Assembly: GCA_027533455.1 (NCBI GenBank)
Contig: JAPZUC010000007.1
Location: forward strand, 1 to 42,686
Reading direction: 5' to 3'
Source: Porphyrobacter sp.
GTDB taxonomy: Bacteria; Pseudomonadota; Alphaproteobacteria; Sphingomonadales; Sphingomonadaceae
DNA: 42,686 nucleotides
Shown here: in pieces, positions 33,013-41,789 of the stretch
Numbering within the stretch: the first letter of the stretch is position 1
How the letters are laid out: the number at the start of each line of letters is the position of its first letter
Program-made: the position numbers and the translations under genes
The notes under the pieces: model-generated
Told to the model about the DNA's origin: nothing
The model's database searches: none
The model's input: only the letters and a program-made list of their open reading frames with translations

Positions 33013-33263
33013 ATGCTCAAGAGGATCATCGGCGCCGCCATCGGTGCCAAGCTTGCCAAGAACTCGCCCGCCGTGGGCGGTGCGACAGGGGCGGCGCTCG
33101 GCGCGGCAGTGCCCTGGGTTTTGGGGCGGCTCAGCATTCCAGCCATGATCGCGCTGGCGGCTATGTCGCCAAGCGCTATCTCAATCGTCCCCAGCCTCGC
33201 AAGACCCTTACCACGGCGGCTCTGCCGCAGCCGGTACCGGCTGCGGTGCAGACCGACGACTGA
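33013..33263 (+). pseudogene. small sphingomonad membrane-type protein gene, apparently frameshifted
   Basis: The frame opens with MLKRIIGAAIGAKLAKNSPA and VGGATGAALGAAVPWVLGRL, behind a strong ribosome site (GAAGGAGAACGACC). This is the glycine/alanine-zipper start of a small conserved sphingomonad protein. At about 33157-33161 the expected continuation GGYVAKRYLNRPQPRK is found in the next frame (codon GGC at 33159-33161), and it runs to a stop at 33261-33263. In the original frame the sequence becomes arginine-rich with no similarity. A one-base loss near 33159 would explain this. It may be a true pseudogene or a sequence error. Confidence 0.6.
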
Positions 33264-33277
33264 GCCTGAAGGAGAAA

Positions 33278-33311
33278 GGGGCGGCGGTGGATAGCCAGAG
33301 GCCGCCGCCCC
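33278..33311 (-). terminator. strong hairpin terminator after the TonB receptor gene
   Basis: GGGGCGGCGG and CCGCCGCCCC form perfect 10-bp arms with a 14-nt loop. On the minus strand the stem is followed by TTTCTCC. It lies 11 nt beyond the receptor's stop and may also stop transcription of the small gene on the plus strand. Confidence 0.7.
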
Positions 33312-33321
33312 TCGGGGAGTA

Positions 33322-35616
33322 TCAGAAGGCGAAGCCGACCATGACGTTGTAAGTGCGCGGATCGCCGAAATAGACGGTCTGAATGTTGCCGACCGAGCTA
33401 AACTCCTGACCGTCGGTCTTGTAGAGTTCGTCCGTGAGGTTTTTCACCCCGCCCTGGATGTACCAGCGCCGGCTTGCATCATCGAAGCGGGCGAAGGCAT
33501 TGACCAGCCAGTAACCGTCCTCGACCAGCCCTGGACGGTTGTCGACGCTCAGGAAGTGCTTGTCGACGAAGCGGGCATCACCGCCGAAGGTGAGGCTGCC
33601 CGCGCTACCCAGCCCGATGCGGTAATCGGTCGAGAAGTTGAAGGTAATCGGCGGGGCGAAGGCGGGTTCGCAGGTGATCTGCGTGCCCGTCGGGTTGCAG
33701 CTGAACGCCGGCGCGCGGCGGCCGTCGTTGAACTCTTCATACTGCGCGTCGAGATAGCCGAGACTGCTGCGCACGGTCCACGCCTTGGTCGGCTTGACCA
33801 CGGCTTCGAGTTCCGCGCCGCGAATTGACATCTCGCCGGCATTGAGCACCGGGAATACGCCCACCGCACCGCCGCCGACGCGGGCCTGGAAGTTCTTGAA
33901 GTCGCTGTAGAAGACGTTGCCTGCCAGATAGACGCGTCCGTCAAGGAAGCTCGCCTTGGCGCCGACTTCGTACGTCCACACTGTCTCCGGCTCGAAGTTT
34001 GTCACCAGCTGGGGCGTGCCGTTCACCACCAGCGTGAGGTCACCCAAGCCGTTGGCGCGGCCGTTGAACCCGCCCGATTTAAACCCGCGCGAGGCAGAGG
34101 CGTAGATCTGGCTGTCCACACCCGGCTTGTACGACAGGGTGACGCTCGGCGTCCAGGCATCGAAGCTGATGTCGTTATCGAGATTGAACGGCGCGGGCAG
34201 GCTGCCCGGGAAGCGGAAGGTCAAGCCGTTCAGGGCCGGGAAGGTCGAAACCGTCGTTGTGATACGGTCGTAGCGGCGATCTTCCTTGGTGTAGCGCAGG
34301 CCGCCAGTGATGCTGAGGCGATCGGTGAAGTCGTAAGTCGCCTGACCGAAGGCCGCATAGTTCTTGGTGTTCTGCTCGTCGTCGATCAGGCGGGTGAAGG
34401 GCACGCCGAACAGATCATCGGCATAGGCTTCCTGATGCGAGCGGATATTTTCGTTGAGGTAGAACAGCCCGAACACGCCGCGGAAGTTGCTGGTGTCCCA
34501 CTTCAGCTGGACTTCCTGGCTGAACTGACGCTGGTCGATGCCGACGAAAACGTCGCCGAGTTCGGCCTGAGTGGCATCGATGTCGATGAACAGGTCGGGT
34601 TCAAGCTTGCGCCACGCGGTGATGCTGGTCAGCGTGATCGCGTCCGAGAGTTCCACATTGGCGGTGAGGCTGGCACCCCAGTGATCGAGCCGCTGGCCTT
34701 CGTCGCCGGTGAAGCTGGTGGAGGCGCGGAAGTCATAGGCACCATAGGGCTGGGCAGGGATTGGCCGCACGCCGCCAAGGTTGGCGGTGGCGTAGCCCAG
34801 GGTGAGCGCGTTGCGCTGGCGGTTGTAGTCGCCCGACGCGATCAACTCGATCCGGTCGGTCGCGGCCACGCGCAGGATGCCGCGCGCGGTGAGGCTGTCG
34901 CGGTCGTTATATTCGCGCCCGGTGCGCGGATCGGTGACGATCCCGTCACGCTTGTCCCATTGCCCGGCAAGGCTGAGCGCGACCCGGTCGGTGACCAGCG
35001 GCGCGCTCGCATAGCCGTTCAGCACGATCTGGTCGTAGCTGCCATAGAATGCCGAGCCTGCCGCGACGACGTCATTGAGATCGGGCTTGCGGCTGACGAT
35101 CGAGATCGCGCCTCCGGTGGTGTTTTTGCCGTAGAGCGTGCCCTGCGGGCCGCGCAGCACTTCGATCCGCTCGACATCGAACAGACCGAGCAGCGCGCCC
35201 TGGATGCGGCTGAGGTAGACGCCGTCGACATAAATGCCGACCGCCGGGTCGAAGGTCTGGAGCGCGTCGGGCTGGCCGAGCCCGCGGATGAAGATGTTGG
35301 CGCTCGCCGCCGAGCCGCGGCCCTGCACCAGATTGAGGTTGGGAGCGGCTGCCTGAAGTCCCGATAGATCGATCGACTGGGTGCGCTGGAGATCGGCCTG
35401 GTCGAAAGATGTGACCGCCACCGGCACGTCGACGAGGCGTTCCTCGCGGCTGCGGGCAGTGACGTAGATCACGCCTTCTTCGGCATCGGAAGCCGCCGCG
35501 GCAGCGTCTGCTGCGGCTTCGGCGGCGCTGTCCTGCGCAAAAGCCGGTGCGGCAAAGGTGGCGATACCGGCACAGCCGGCGAGCAGCAGCGCGCGAGCGC
35601 AAAGCATGGTGTTCAT
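33322..35616 (-). CDS. TonB-dependent outer-membrane receptor
   Basis: The 764-residue protein has a signal peptide (MNTMLCARALLLAGCAGIAT and FAAPAFAQ), a TonB box-like start (GVIYVTARSREERL), the plug domain (about 55-170) with IFIRGLGQPDALQTFDPAVG and VLRGPQGTLYGKNTTGGAI, and a 22-strand barrel ending MVGFAF. Such receptors import siderophore-iron, haem, vitamins or sugars. The adjacent tetR and PKHD hydroxylase genes point to iron or a siderophore. The gene is divergent from tetR; a ribosome site (AGGAGAGGGAACC) precedes the ATG at 35616. Confidence 0.92.
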   Translation of the reverse strand: MNTMLCARALLLAGCAGIATFAAPAFAQDSAAEAAADAAAAASDAEEGVIYVTARSREERLVDVPVAVTSFDQADLQRTQSIDLSGLQAAAPNLNLVQGRGSAASANIFIRGLGQPDALQTFDPAVGIYVDGVYLSRIQGALLGLFDVERIEVLRGPQGTLYGKNTTGGAISIVSRKPDLNDVVAAGSAFYGSYDQIVLNGYASAPLVTDRVALSLAGQWDKRDGIVTDPRTGREYNDRDSLTARGILRVAATDRIELIASGDYNRQRNALTLGYATANLGGVRPIPAQPYGAYDFRASTSFTGDEGQRLDHWGASLTANVELSDAITLTSITAWRKLEPDLFIDIDATQAELGDVFVGIDQRQFSQEVQLKWDTSNFRGVFGLFYLNENIRSHQEAYADDLFGVPFTRLIDDEQNTKNYAAFGQATYDFTDRLSITGGLRYTKEDRRYDRITTTVSTFPALNGLTFRFPGSLPAPFNLDNDISFDAWTPSVTLSYKPGVDSQIYASASRGFKSGGFNGRANGLGDLTLVVNGTPQLVTNFEPETVWTYEVGAKASFLDGRVYLAGNVFYSDFKNFQARVGGGAVGVFPVLNAGEMSIRGAELEAVVKPTKAWTVRSSLGYLDAQYEEFNDGRRAPAFSCNPTGTQITCEPAFAPPITFNFSTDYRIGLGSAGSLTFGGDARFVDKHFLSVDNRPGLVEDGYWLVNAFARFDDASRRWYIQGGVKNLTDELYKTDGQEFSSVGNIQTVYFGDPRTYNVMVGFAF

Positions 35617-35652
35617 CGAAAGGTTCCCTCTCCTGGTCCTCTTATTGCAGCA

Positions 35653-35681
35653 CCATTATTGAAAGGTGAACCATGTTTCAA
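35653..35681 (-). promoter_or_regulatory. promoter candidate for the TonB receptor
   Basis: TTGAAA at 35681-35676 is followed after 17 nt by TAATGG (35658-35653) on the minus strand. The -35 hexamer is one arm of the inverted repeat listed next. Confidence 0.4.
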
Positions 35682-35692
35682 GTTTAGACTTG
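35659..35692. promoter_or_regulatory. operator-like inverted repeats between receptor and tetR
   Basis: TTGAAA (35659-35664) and TTTCAA (35676-35681) form an inverted repeat with an 11-nt spacer. A second one, CAAGT-TTAG-ACTTG (35679-35692), overlaps its right arm. They cover the receptor's -35 region and lie about 47-80 nt upstream of tetR, fitting TetR-type repression of both sides. No Fur box was identified. Confidence 0.5.
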
Positions 35693-35738
35693 TGCGTGCC
35701 TCTTGCGCGTCCTACCGAAAGCGTGGAGGGAGTAGCTG

Positions 35739-36380
35739 ATGGGCAACACTCGTGGCACGGCGGCAAAGGTCGCACACGACGCGTGCGGTGACGCGAAGAC
35801 GCCGCGTACCGAGCGCGGGCGGCGCAGCTTGCGCAAGCTGCTCGACGCGGCGGCAGAGGAATTCGGCGAGAAGGGCTTCCACGAATCGTCGGTTAGTTCG
35901 ATCACGCGTCGTGCAGGCATGGCGCTCGGCAGTTTCTACACCTATTTCGACAGCAAGGACGCCCTGTTCCGCGCGCTCGTCGCCGACATGAGCGAGCAGG
36001 TCAAAAGCAGCGCGCGCTCCGCGATCAGCGAAGGCATGGGGGCGCTTGAAATCGAGCGCGCGGGGCTGCTCGCCTTCCTCAACTTCGCGGCTGAGCACAA
36101 GGAGGTCTATCGCATCATCGACGAGGCTGAATTCGTCGACCCGGCCAGCTACCGCGAACACTACGAAACCATCGCGGCGCGCTTTGTCGAACGCTTGCAG
36201 GCAGGCGCGGCCAGGGGCGAATTCCGCGACGGGCTTGGCGAGATCGAGGCTTGGGCGATGATGGGTATGAACGTTTTTGCCGGCTTGCGGTTTGCCGTGT
36301 GGGGATTGGCCGACAAGTCTCCCGATGAAGTCGCCGCCGGCGTCAACCGCTTGCTGGCAGAAGGCGTCCTGCGGCGCTAA
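35739..36380 (+). CDS. TetR-family transcriptional regulator
   Basis: The 213-residue protein has a TetR HTH near its N-terminus. It contains LRKLLDAAAEEFGEKGFHES, then SVSSITRRAGMALGSFYTYF with the recognition helix GMALGSFYTYF, typical of the family (about residues 28-75). The C-terminal ligand domain is helical. It probably represses the divergent TonB receptor and possibly itself. The hydroxylase gene starts 9 nt after its stop, so the two are in one operon. GGAGGG precedes the ATG at 35739. Confidence 0.9.
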   Translation: MGNTRGTAAKVAHDACGDAKTPRTERGRRSLRKLLDAAAEEFGEKGFHESSVSSITRRAGMALGSFYTYFDSKDALFRALVADMSEQVKSSARSAISEGMGALEIERAGLLAFLNFAAEHKEVYRIIDEAEFVDPASYREHYETIAARFVERLQAGAARGEFRDGLGEIEAWAMMGMNVFAGLRFAVWGLADKSPDEVAAGVNRLLAEGVLRR

Positions 36381-36389
36381 GGCGTCAGC

Positions 36390-37067
36390 ATGATCCTTGC
36401 CGTCCACGCCATCCCCGAGGCCGACCGCCTTGCCGCCATTCATGATCGCATCGCCCTTCTCGAATGGCGCGACGGGCGCGAGACGGCGGGTTCTGTCGCA
36501 CGGCAGGTCAAGCGCAACGATCAGGCGGCGATGAATTCCACGGCCGGGCGCGCGCTTCAAGCCGAGCTGTCCGACATCCTTTCCGATCACCCCGTCATCA
36601 AAGCCGCCGCCCAGCCGCGCCGTTTCTCGCCGATCATGATCAGCAGGACGGGCGAGGGCGGGCACTATGGCAACCACGTCGACAACGCGCTGATGGGACG
36701 GGGTGACAGGCGGCTGCGCACAGACCTGTCCTTCACTTTGTTCCTGACGCCCCCCGCCGATTACGACGGCGGGGAGCTGGTGATCCATGCTGCGGGCATG
36801 ACGCAGGAGGTGAAGGGCGAGCCAGGGCATCTAGTGCTCTATCCCTCGGGCTCAATTCACGAGGTTCGTCCTGTCACACGCGGCACGCGGATCGTGTGTG
36901 TGGGTTGGATCGAAAGCCTTGTCGCCGACGCCGCGCAGCGCGAGATGCTGTTCGATCTGGAAAACCTGCGTGCAGCCCTTCGCCCGCAACTTCCGGGTCA
37001 ATCGGCCGAATTGCTAACGCTCGACAAGATCATCGCCAACCTATTGCGGATGTGGGCTCGGCCCTGA
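36390..37067 (+). CDS. Fe(II)/2-oxoglutarate PKHD-type hydroxylase, PiuC-like
   Basis: The 225 residues fit the PKHD hydroxylase family (PiuC/Sll1191-like). They contain the N-terminal region NDQAAMN, the iron-binding HVDNAL (H-x-D near residue 96-98), DGGELVI and the distal histidine in YPSGSIHEVRPVTRGTR, followed by WIESLV. In Pseudomonas, piuC lies beside the siderophore receptor gene piuA and is iron-regulated. The placement 9 nt after tetR and next to a TonB receptor is the same kind of neighbourhood. The physiological substrate is unknown. A convergent membrane gene overlaps its last codons. Confidence 0.9.
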   Translation: MILAVHAIPEADRLAAIHDRIALLEWRDGRETAGSVARQVKRNDQAAMNSTAGRALQAELSDILSDHPVIKAAAQPRRFSPIMISRTGEGGHYGNHVDNALMGRGDRRLRTDLSFTLFLTPPADYDGGELVIHAAGMTQEVKGEPGHLVLYPSGSIHEVRPVTRGTRIVCVGWIESLVADAAQREMLFDLENLRAALRPQLPGQSAELLTLDKIIANLLRMWARP

Positions 37068-37799
37068 AGATTGGGACGCGGTTTTGGGGGCAGCGGAGCG
37101 TTTGCCCTTGATTGTGAAATACAGGATCAGGCACACCCCGATCACACTTGGTCCGGCCCAGATCGCAGGGTTGAAAACGTGTTCCGGGACCATCCGGATG
37201 AGGCCGACCGAAAGGAAGGCGGTATAGGCCGAGATCCCCATCCCGATCAGCGCGCGGAAGTGCTCGCCGACGTGGGTTCCGCGGGGTGGATCGCTCTCGC
37301 GCCAGATATAGCGCTGCTGGATCAGCATGGCGACGATGCCGATGAAGGCGACAAGCATCATCAGCGGGTGGCCGACCAGCCAGCCGAAATAGCCGCACCA
37401 CGCACCCGTGATGATCACCGCTGCGATCACCACCTGATAGCGCGCCGCGCGCAATGCCCTGCGGTTACGGTTGTGCTTCACCACGCCAAGGCCATAGTCG
37501 ACAAAACCGATGGTCAGCGTGCCGAGGTAGAGCATCATCCACCCGAACAGCCCGTCAAACAGTGTGCGGTCGGTGATCTCGGGGTGGCGCTGCTCCGGGC
37601 CGTAAAGCGACAGGAATGCCATCGCAATCGCCAGCGCGCCAGCACCAAGGAAGCCATAGCAGGCGGCCTTGCCCCACTTGCGGTGGTTCAACGCGCCTTT
37701 CTTTGTGACGATCGGCCCCCAGAACGCCGTCAGCCCCACCGCGCCGGTGATGACATGAAGCACAACAAGCGCGTGGAACAGCGTCATGCCTGTCAGCAT
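37041..37799 (-). CDS. multi-pass membrane protein of DUF2306-like appearance
   Basis: The protein of 252 residues has about seven transmembrane spans. Its start is MLTGMTLFHALVVLHVITGA (ATG at 37799); an ATG four codons later, MTLFHALVV, is also possible. Histidines in the first helix (FHALVVLHV) and in ALNHRKWGKAACY, with GLTAFWGPIV between them, resemble haem-binding membrane families such as DUF2306. The protein at 13109-13879 has a similar layout. The function is unknown. The C-terminal coding overlaps the hydroxylase gene by 27 nt. Confidence 0.75.
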   Translation of the reverse strand: MLTGMTLFHALVVLHVITGAVGLTAFWGPIVTKKGALNHRKWGKAACYGFLGAGALAIAMAFLSLYGPEQRHPEITDRTLFDGLFGWMMLYLGTLTIGFVDYGLGVVKHNRNRRALRAARYQVVIAAVIITGAWCGYFGWLVGHPLMMLVAFIGIVAMLIQQRYIWRESDPPRGTHVGEHFRALIGMGISAYTAFLSVGLIRMVPEHVFNPAIWAGPSVIGVCLILYFTIKGKRSAAPKTASQSSGPSPHPQ

Positions 37800-37815
37800 G
37801 ACACACAAAGTGTCA
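37799..37815. promoter_or_regulatory. 17-bp operator-like palindrome TGACAC-N5-GTGTCA
   Basis: TGACAC and GTGTCA are perfect inverted 6-bp arms around ACAAA. The site abuts the start codon of the minus-strand membrane gene, so a bound regulator would block expression. The regulator is unknown. Confidence 0.45.
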
Positions 37816-37850
37816 GGTTCCTAGATTAGTCCTCAGCGTAACGCGGCCCC

Positions 37851-40475
37851 TCACCGCACCCGTGAGGGCGCAACCAGAACCGCGTTCGCGATCATCAAGT
37901 CTAGCCCTTCGAGAAAGCCGCGGGTCGAGGGGTTATGCGCGAAGCCGATCACTAGCCCGCGCCCGGTCGGCTGGGCCATCAGATAGGGCTTGTAGGCCAT
38001 CTGCCGCCGATTCTCGTCCCACACATAGCCGCTGGCGATGAGGCTGCCGGGCGCGGCGAAGCGCAGCACGTTGATGCCCTTCGCCCGGTCGAGCGGGGTG
38101 AATATCTGCGTCCCCGCGGCCAGCACGACTGCGCCGTCATCATACCCGGCGGAGAGGAAGTGGTCAGGCTCGCCCACCACATTCAGCAGCGCGCCCGGCA
38201 ACGTGTCGGGAAGCGCCGCCTGGTCCTTGATCGTCTCGCGGTATTCGGCGTCGCTGGTGATGGCGACTGCCTCGGCAAGGTCGCCCTTGGTTTCGCCTGC
38301 CTCGCCCGGATCGCGGCCCAGCGCTGCCTCGCGCTTGACGGCGAGGAGCGGGTTCTCACCGCCGCTGAAGGCTTCAAGGCTGTCGCCGATCGCCACCAGC
38401 ACCCCGCCGCGCTGGACGAAGCTGCGCAGCGCCCGCTGACCTCCATCGCCAAGCTGAGCGGAAGGATCGCCCTCGGGCACCAGAACCACATCATATTCGC
38501 TGAGATCGGCGCGGGCGAGACGGGCCGTGCGGATCGGAGTTACCGGCAGGCCGAGGCGCTGTTCGAGCACGTAGCGCAGCGCGCCTGCCGAAAGCTGCGA
38601 AACCCCGTCATCCCACGCCACCGCAACGCGCGGCAGGGTGAGGCGCACGAAGTGTTCGCTGCCGAGGTTCGGCCCGCTGTCGACCCACCCGCTGTTCAAT
38701 GCGATGGTGGTGGCACCGACATCAAGCGCCAGCGCGGTGATGCGCGCCATCTTTTCAGGGGTGTTGCTGCCAGCGGGGAAAACGACAGTTCCGCGCGGGA
38801 AGCTACGGCCGCCGGTGATGAAGGCCTTGTCGGTGACGCGCCCTTCGATCCCCTCGCGCAGTGCCAGAGTGACGAGCCGCGCCTGACCGCTGTCGGTCCA
38901 CGGCACGGCGATGGCAAAGGCGCCGCTGCCTTCGGCTTTCGCGGCGATCGGCGCATCGGCTGCCATGGCATCGCCGCCGACCGCGGCATTGCACAGATTG
39001 ACATCGACGCCTGCCATCGGCCCCACCGCCCAGGCGGTCACGTCGTAAAGCTCATGCGGCAGGTCGACCGACCGGCGGCGTTCCTGTTCGGCGAGGAAAT
39101 CGGGCGGCAGGGGCGTGTCGCGGTCGAGCAGGCTGCGGATGAGACGCGCCGCCGGCTGGGCTTGCGGCACGGCGAGGTAGCCTGCCGGATAGGACTTGCC
39201 GCATACAGTGGCGCTGCCCTCGCGGCGCAGCACGGTGATCCCCTGCGCGGCAAGACGCCGCCCGAGCCGTTCCGCGTTCCAGCGGCGTTTGCCAAGGTCG
39301 ATCATATAGGTGCCCTTGCCCGCTGCGCCGGCTGCATTGCCCGCGCGGTAAGCGGCGAAATCGGACAGGAACTTGGACGGACTGTCGGCCACCGCGCTTG
39401 CCGTGGCGAGGCTGGTGCTGAAGTGGTTGGCGACCGTGTCGGCATAGGTCAGTTCGGTGCCGTCGCGGCGTTTCCAGACGAGCCCGCGCGCCGAGCCCTG
39501 TTCATAGGTCGAGCCGACCGCGCCCTGATGCGCGTTCCAGGTGTCGCCATAGCCGGGGTAGAACAGGTCATAGACCTCGCGCGTGAAATAAGGTTCCCCG
39601 CGCGCGTCGAAAGCCGCCGCGTTGTAGCGGCCGATCAGCTCGTAGGCGCGGATCTGGGCGGGCGTGAGATTGGGGCTGAAGGGCTGGGCGGCGGGAGAGA
39701 AAAAATAGGTCTCGTCCCCGCCCATTTCGTGAAGGTCGACGACTACCACCGGGTTCCACTGCCGGATCGCCGCGACCTTGCCGCGGGTTTCTGGCTGCGA
39801 AAGCGTGAACCAGTCGCGGTTGAGATCGAACATGTAATGGTTCACCCGGCCGCTCGGCCACGGCTCGTCATGCTCGGCGGCCTGACGATCGGCATCGGGG
39901 GTGATGCCGGTTGAGGCGAGGAAGTTGTTCACAAACCGAGCCCGCCCGTCGGGGTTCTGCATCGGGTCGATGACGACGATGGTCTGCCCCATGATTTTCG
40001 CCGCGCGCGGATCGTCCTTGGCGGCGAGAAGGTGATAGACGGTCATCAGCGCCGCATCGGTCGAGGAGATCTCGTTGCCGTGGACGCCGTATTGCAGCCA
40101 CGTTACCGGCAGTGCGCTGCCATTGCCCGCGCGACCCGCCGCAATATTCGCCATATCGGCCTTGATCGCATCGAGCCTTGCCATGTTGGCCGGGGCCGAG
40201 AGCACGAGGTAGTAGAGCGGCCGCCCCTCCCAGCTTGTCGCATACTGAACCAGCCGCGCACGGTCAGGCGCGGCTTGGGCGAGCGCCTTCAGATAGGCAT
40301 AGGTCTGGTCGGGCGAGGTGATACGGCTGCCCGGCGCATGGCCGGCCGATGCGGTCAGCGTCGGGATAGCGGGATCGAACTGCCCTTCGGCGAAAGACTG
40401 CGCCGCCGCTGGCGCGGCCACTCCCGCCAAGCCTGCCAGCACGATGAGCCACCGACCCCGAAAAGTGTTCCGCAT
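37851..40475 (-). CDS. M14-family zinc carboxypeptidase, large form
   Basis: The 874-residue exported enzyme (signal MRNTFRGRWLIVLAGLAGVA, then APAAAQ) has an N-terminal M14 catalytic domain and a large C-terminal region of unclear fold, about residues 420-870. Zinc ligands are H132 and E135 (GVHGNE) and H249 (DLHEMGG). The substrate-site NPDGR follows at 174-178. M14 enzymes remove C-terminal residues from peptides or trim cell-wall peptides. The double-domain size and the C-terminal part (for example VLVPEGDPSAQLGDGGQRAL, similar to a GATase1-like domain) are seen in a bacterial subgroup. The gene is single, with no signal of an operon. Confidence 0.9.
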   Translation of the reverse strand: MRNTFRGRWLIVLAGLAGVAAPAAAQSFAEGQFDPAIPTLTASAGHAPGSRITSPDQTYAYLKALAQAAPDRARLVQYATSWEGRPLYYLVLSAPANMARLDAIKADMANIAAGRAGNGSALPVTWLQYGVHGNEISSTDAALMTVYHLLAAKDDPRAAKIMGQTIVVIDPMQNPDGRARFVNNFLASTGITPDADRQAAEHDEPWPSGRVNHYMFDLNRDWFTLSQPETRGKVAAIRQWNPVVVVDLHEMGGDETYFFSPAAQPFSPNLTPAQIRAYELIGRYNAAAFDARGEPYFTREVYDLFYPGYGDTWNAHQGAVGSTYEQGSARGLVWKRRDGTELTYADTVANHFSTSLATASAVADSPSKFLSDFAAYRAGNAAGAAGKGTYMIDLGKRRWNAERLGRRLAAQGITVLRREGSATVCGKSYPAGYLAVPQAQPAARLIRSLLDRDTPLPPDFLAEQERRRSVDLPHELYDVTAWAVGPMAGVDVNLCNAAVGGDAMAADAPIAAKAEGSGAFAIAVPWTDSGQARLVTLALREGIEGRVTDKAFITGGRSFPRGTVVFPAGSNTPEKMARITALALDVGATTIALNSGWVDSGPNLGSEHFVRLTLPRVAVAWDDGVSQLSAGALRYVLEQRLGLPVTPIRTARLARADLSEYDVVLVPEGDPSAQLGDGGQRALRSFVQRGGVLVAIGDSLEAFSGGENPLLAVKREAALGRDPGEAGETKGDLAEAVAITSDAEYRETIKDQAALPDTLPGALLNVVGEPDHFLSAGYDDGAVVLAAGTQIFTPLDRAKGINVLRFAAPGSLIASGYVWDENRRQMAYKPYLMAQPTGRGLVIGFAHNPSTRGFLEGLDLMIANAVLVAPSRVR

Positions 40476-40638
40476 TAAAGTCCTCGCTTGCCCGCCGGAC
40501 GGCGGCTTGGCGCACAGCCTTGCCGCGACAGGATGTGACAGGTCAAGCGGGGAGGGGTGAATGACGAGGGTGCACGGCGTGCTGGGCCCGCGCCCGATCC
40601 GGGGGCCATCCCCTCAATGATGATGATGCTTGAATTAT

Positions 40639-40658
40639 CCAAAAATTAGGCTTTTTGG
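40639..40658. promoter_or_regulatory. inverted repeat upstream of the GGDEF gene
   Basis: CCAAAAA-TTAGGC-TTTTTGG has perfect 7-bp arms. It could be an operator or an upstream terminator. If the gene used a TTG at 40655, the start would lie in this repeat. Confidence 0.4.
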
Positions 40659-40672
40659 GCTACCAGCAGTGC

Positions 40673-41686
40673 ATGTTGAAGCAGATGCGTGTGGAGAGGC
40701 GAACGAGCCGAAACGCTGCCTTTCGGTTGGATCGGCCGATGTTTATACAGATCCCCCGAATATTAGCGTCGTATGTCTTGCTCACGTGCGCCATAATCGC
40801 CTTGCTGGCGAGCAATTTGATTTCTTCGTCAATTGGTTTCGCTCCCATTTATTTGCTAATCTGCGCCTTTTCCGCGTGGTTTGTAGGAAATCGGTTCGCC
40901 GTTGCGCTTTTTGTCCTGGTCGCATCCATTCAATTTTTGAGGGGCGAGGCGATAATCTTTCGCGGTACGGAAGTGATCACCTTTGTGAACGCGAGTTTGC
41001 AGTTCTTCAGCGCTTTAGCCGTTATTCTCATGCTTGGCGTGGCACGCGAGGCGCTCGAAGTGGAGTGGCGGTCTGCCCGGCTCGATCCTCTGACAGGTGC
41101 TCTGAACAGAAAGGCTTTTTTCGAGGCAGCAAAAGACGAAGCGGGTCATGGAAGTATGGCTGTGATCGCCTATGCTGATGTCGATGGTCTGAAGAAATTG
41201 AATGACAAATTCGGGCATGAAGCAGGAGACGGCGCTCTTCGCGACTTTGCTGCTCGTATCAACAAATCTATTCGCAAGAACGATCTTTTCGCCCGCATGG
41301 GAGGTGACGAATTTGTCATCATGCTGAGTGTAAGAGACATTAACGCTGCAAAAAGTGTCGCCGAACGAATCAACAGTGTTCTAAATCTTGAGCTCGAAGA
41401 CGACGAAACCAAGCTAAAATGCAGCCTCGGCATCTTGTTCTTACCTGCCGGTACAAAGGCCATCGACGCTGAGCTTAGGCAAGCGGATACGCTCATGTAT
41501 CTTGCGAAAAGGAAGCGGGTTGGATTGGTTATGGCAATGTCCGCCCAAGGTGACCCGCAAAAGCTCGTGCCTTTTGCTACCAACGCTGATGCTCGCGGCC
41601 AGCAGCGAACCGTAGTTCGTGCAGTCGAACGAAAGCCCGAAACTACGCCAGAGGACAAGTTGTCGCTAGGGACCATCGCAGCTTAA
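40673..41686 (+). CDS. membrane-bound diguanylate cyclase (GGDEF)
   Basis: The protein makes cyclic di-GMP from GTP. It has 337 residues counted from the ATG at 40673: four or more N-terminal transmembrane spans (about 28-125), then a GGDEF domain. Residues 209-214 are MGGDEF, the metal-binding aspartates are in YADVDGLKKLND, and RKND (201-204), five residues before the GGDEF motif, is the RxxD inhibitory site. An active, product-inhibited cyclase is therefore likely. Base composition and codon use are more A+T-rich than in the rest of the window, suggesting a recent acquisition. Starts at 40685 or 40739 are also possible. Confidence 0.88.
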   Translation: MLKQMRVERRTSRNAAFRLDRPMFIQIPRILASYVLLTCAIIALLASNLISSSIGFAPIYLLICAFSAWFVGNRFAVALFVLVASIQFLRGEAIIFRGTEVITFVNASLQFFSALAVILMLGVAREALEVEWRSARLDPLTGALNRKAFFEAAKDEAGHGSMAVIAYADVDGLKKLNDKFGHEAGDGALRDFAARINKSIRKNDLFARMGGDEFVIMLSVRDINAAKSVAERINSVLNLELEDDETKLKCSLGILFLPAGTKAIDAELRQADTLMYLAKRKRVGLVMAMSAQGDPQKLVPFATNADARGQQRTVVRAVERKPETTPEDKLSLGTIAA

Positions 41687-41789
41687 AGCGCACATAGGCC
41701 CTGCCAAATCTCCAAGCTTTAAGATCCGCTTCCCGCCCATCATCGGTCGTTCGCCACGATCAGCCGCGACCCTGAAAGCGGGCGGGCAG

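Noticed and set aside
34435..35367. 310-residue plus-strand frame
   Set aside because: It is antisense to the TonB receptor plug and barrel; no domain or ribosome site was seen.
38160..39914. 584-residue plus-strand frame
   Set aside because: It is antisense to the M14 peptidase; its Gly/Arg/Asp-rich text has no recognised domain.
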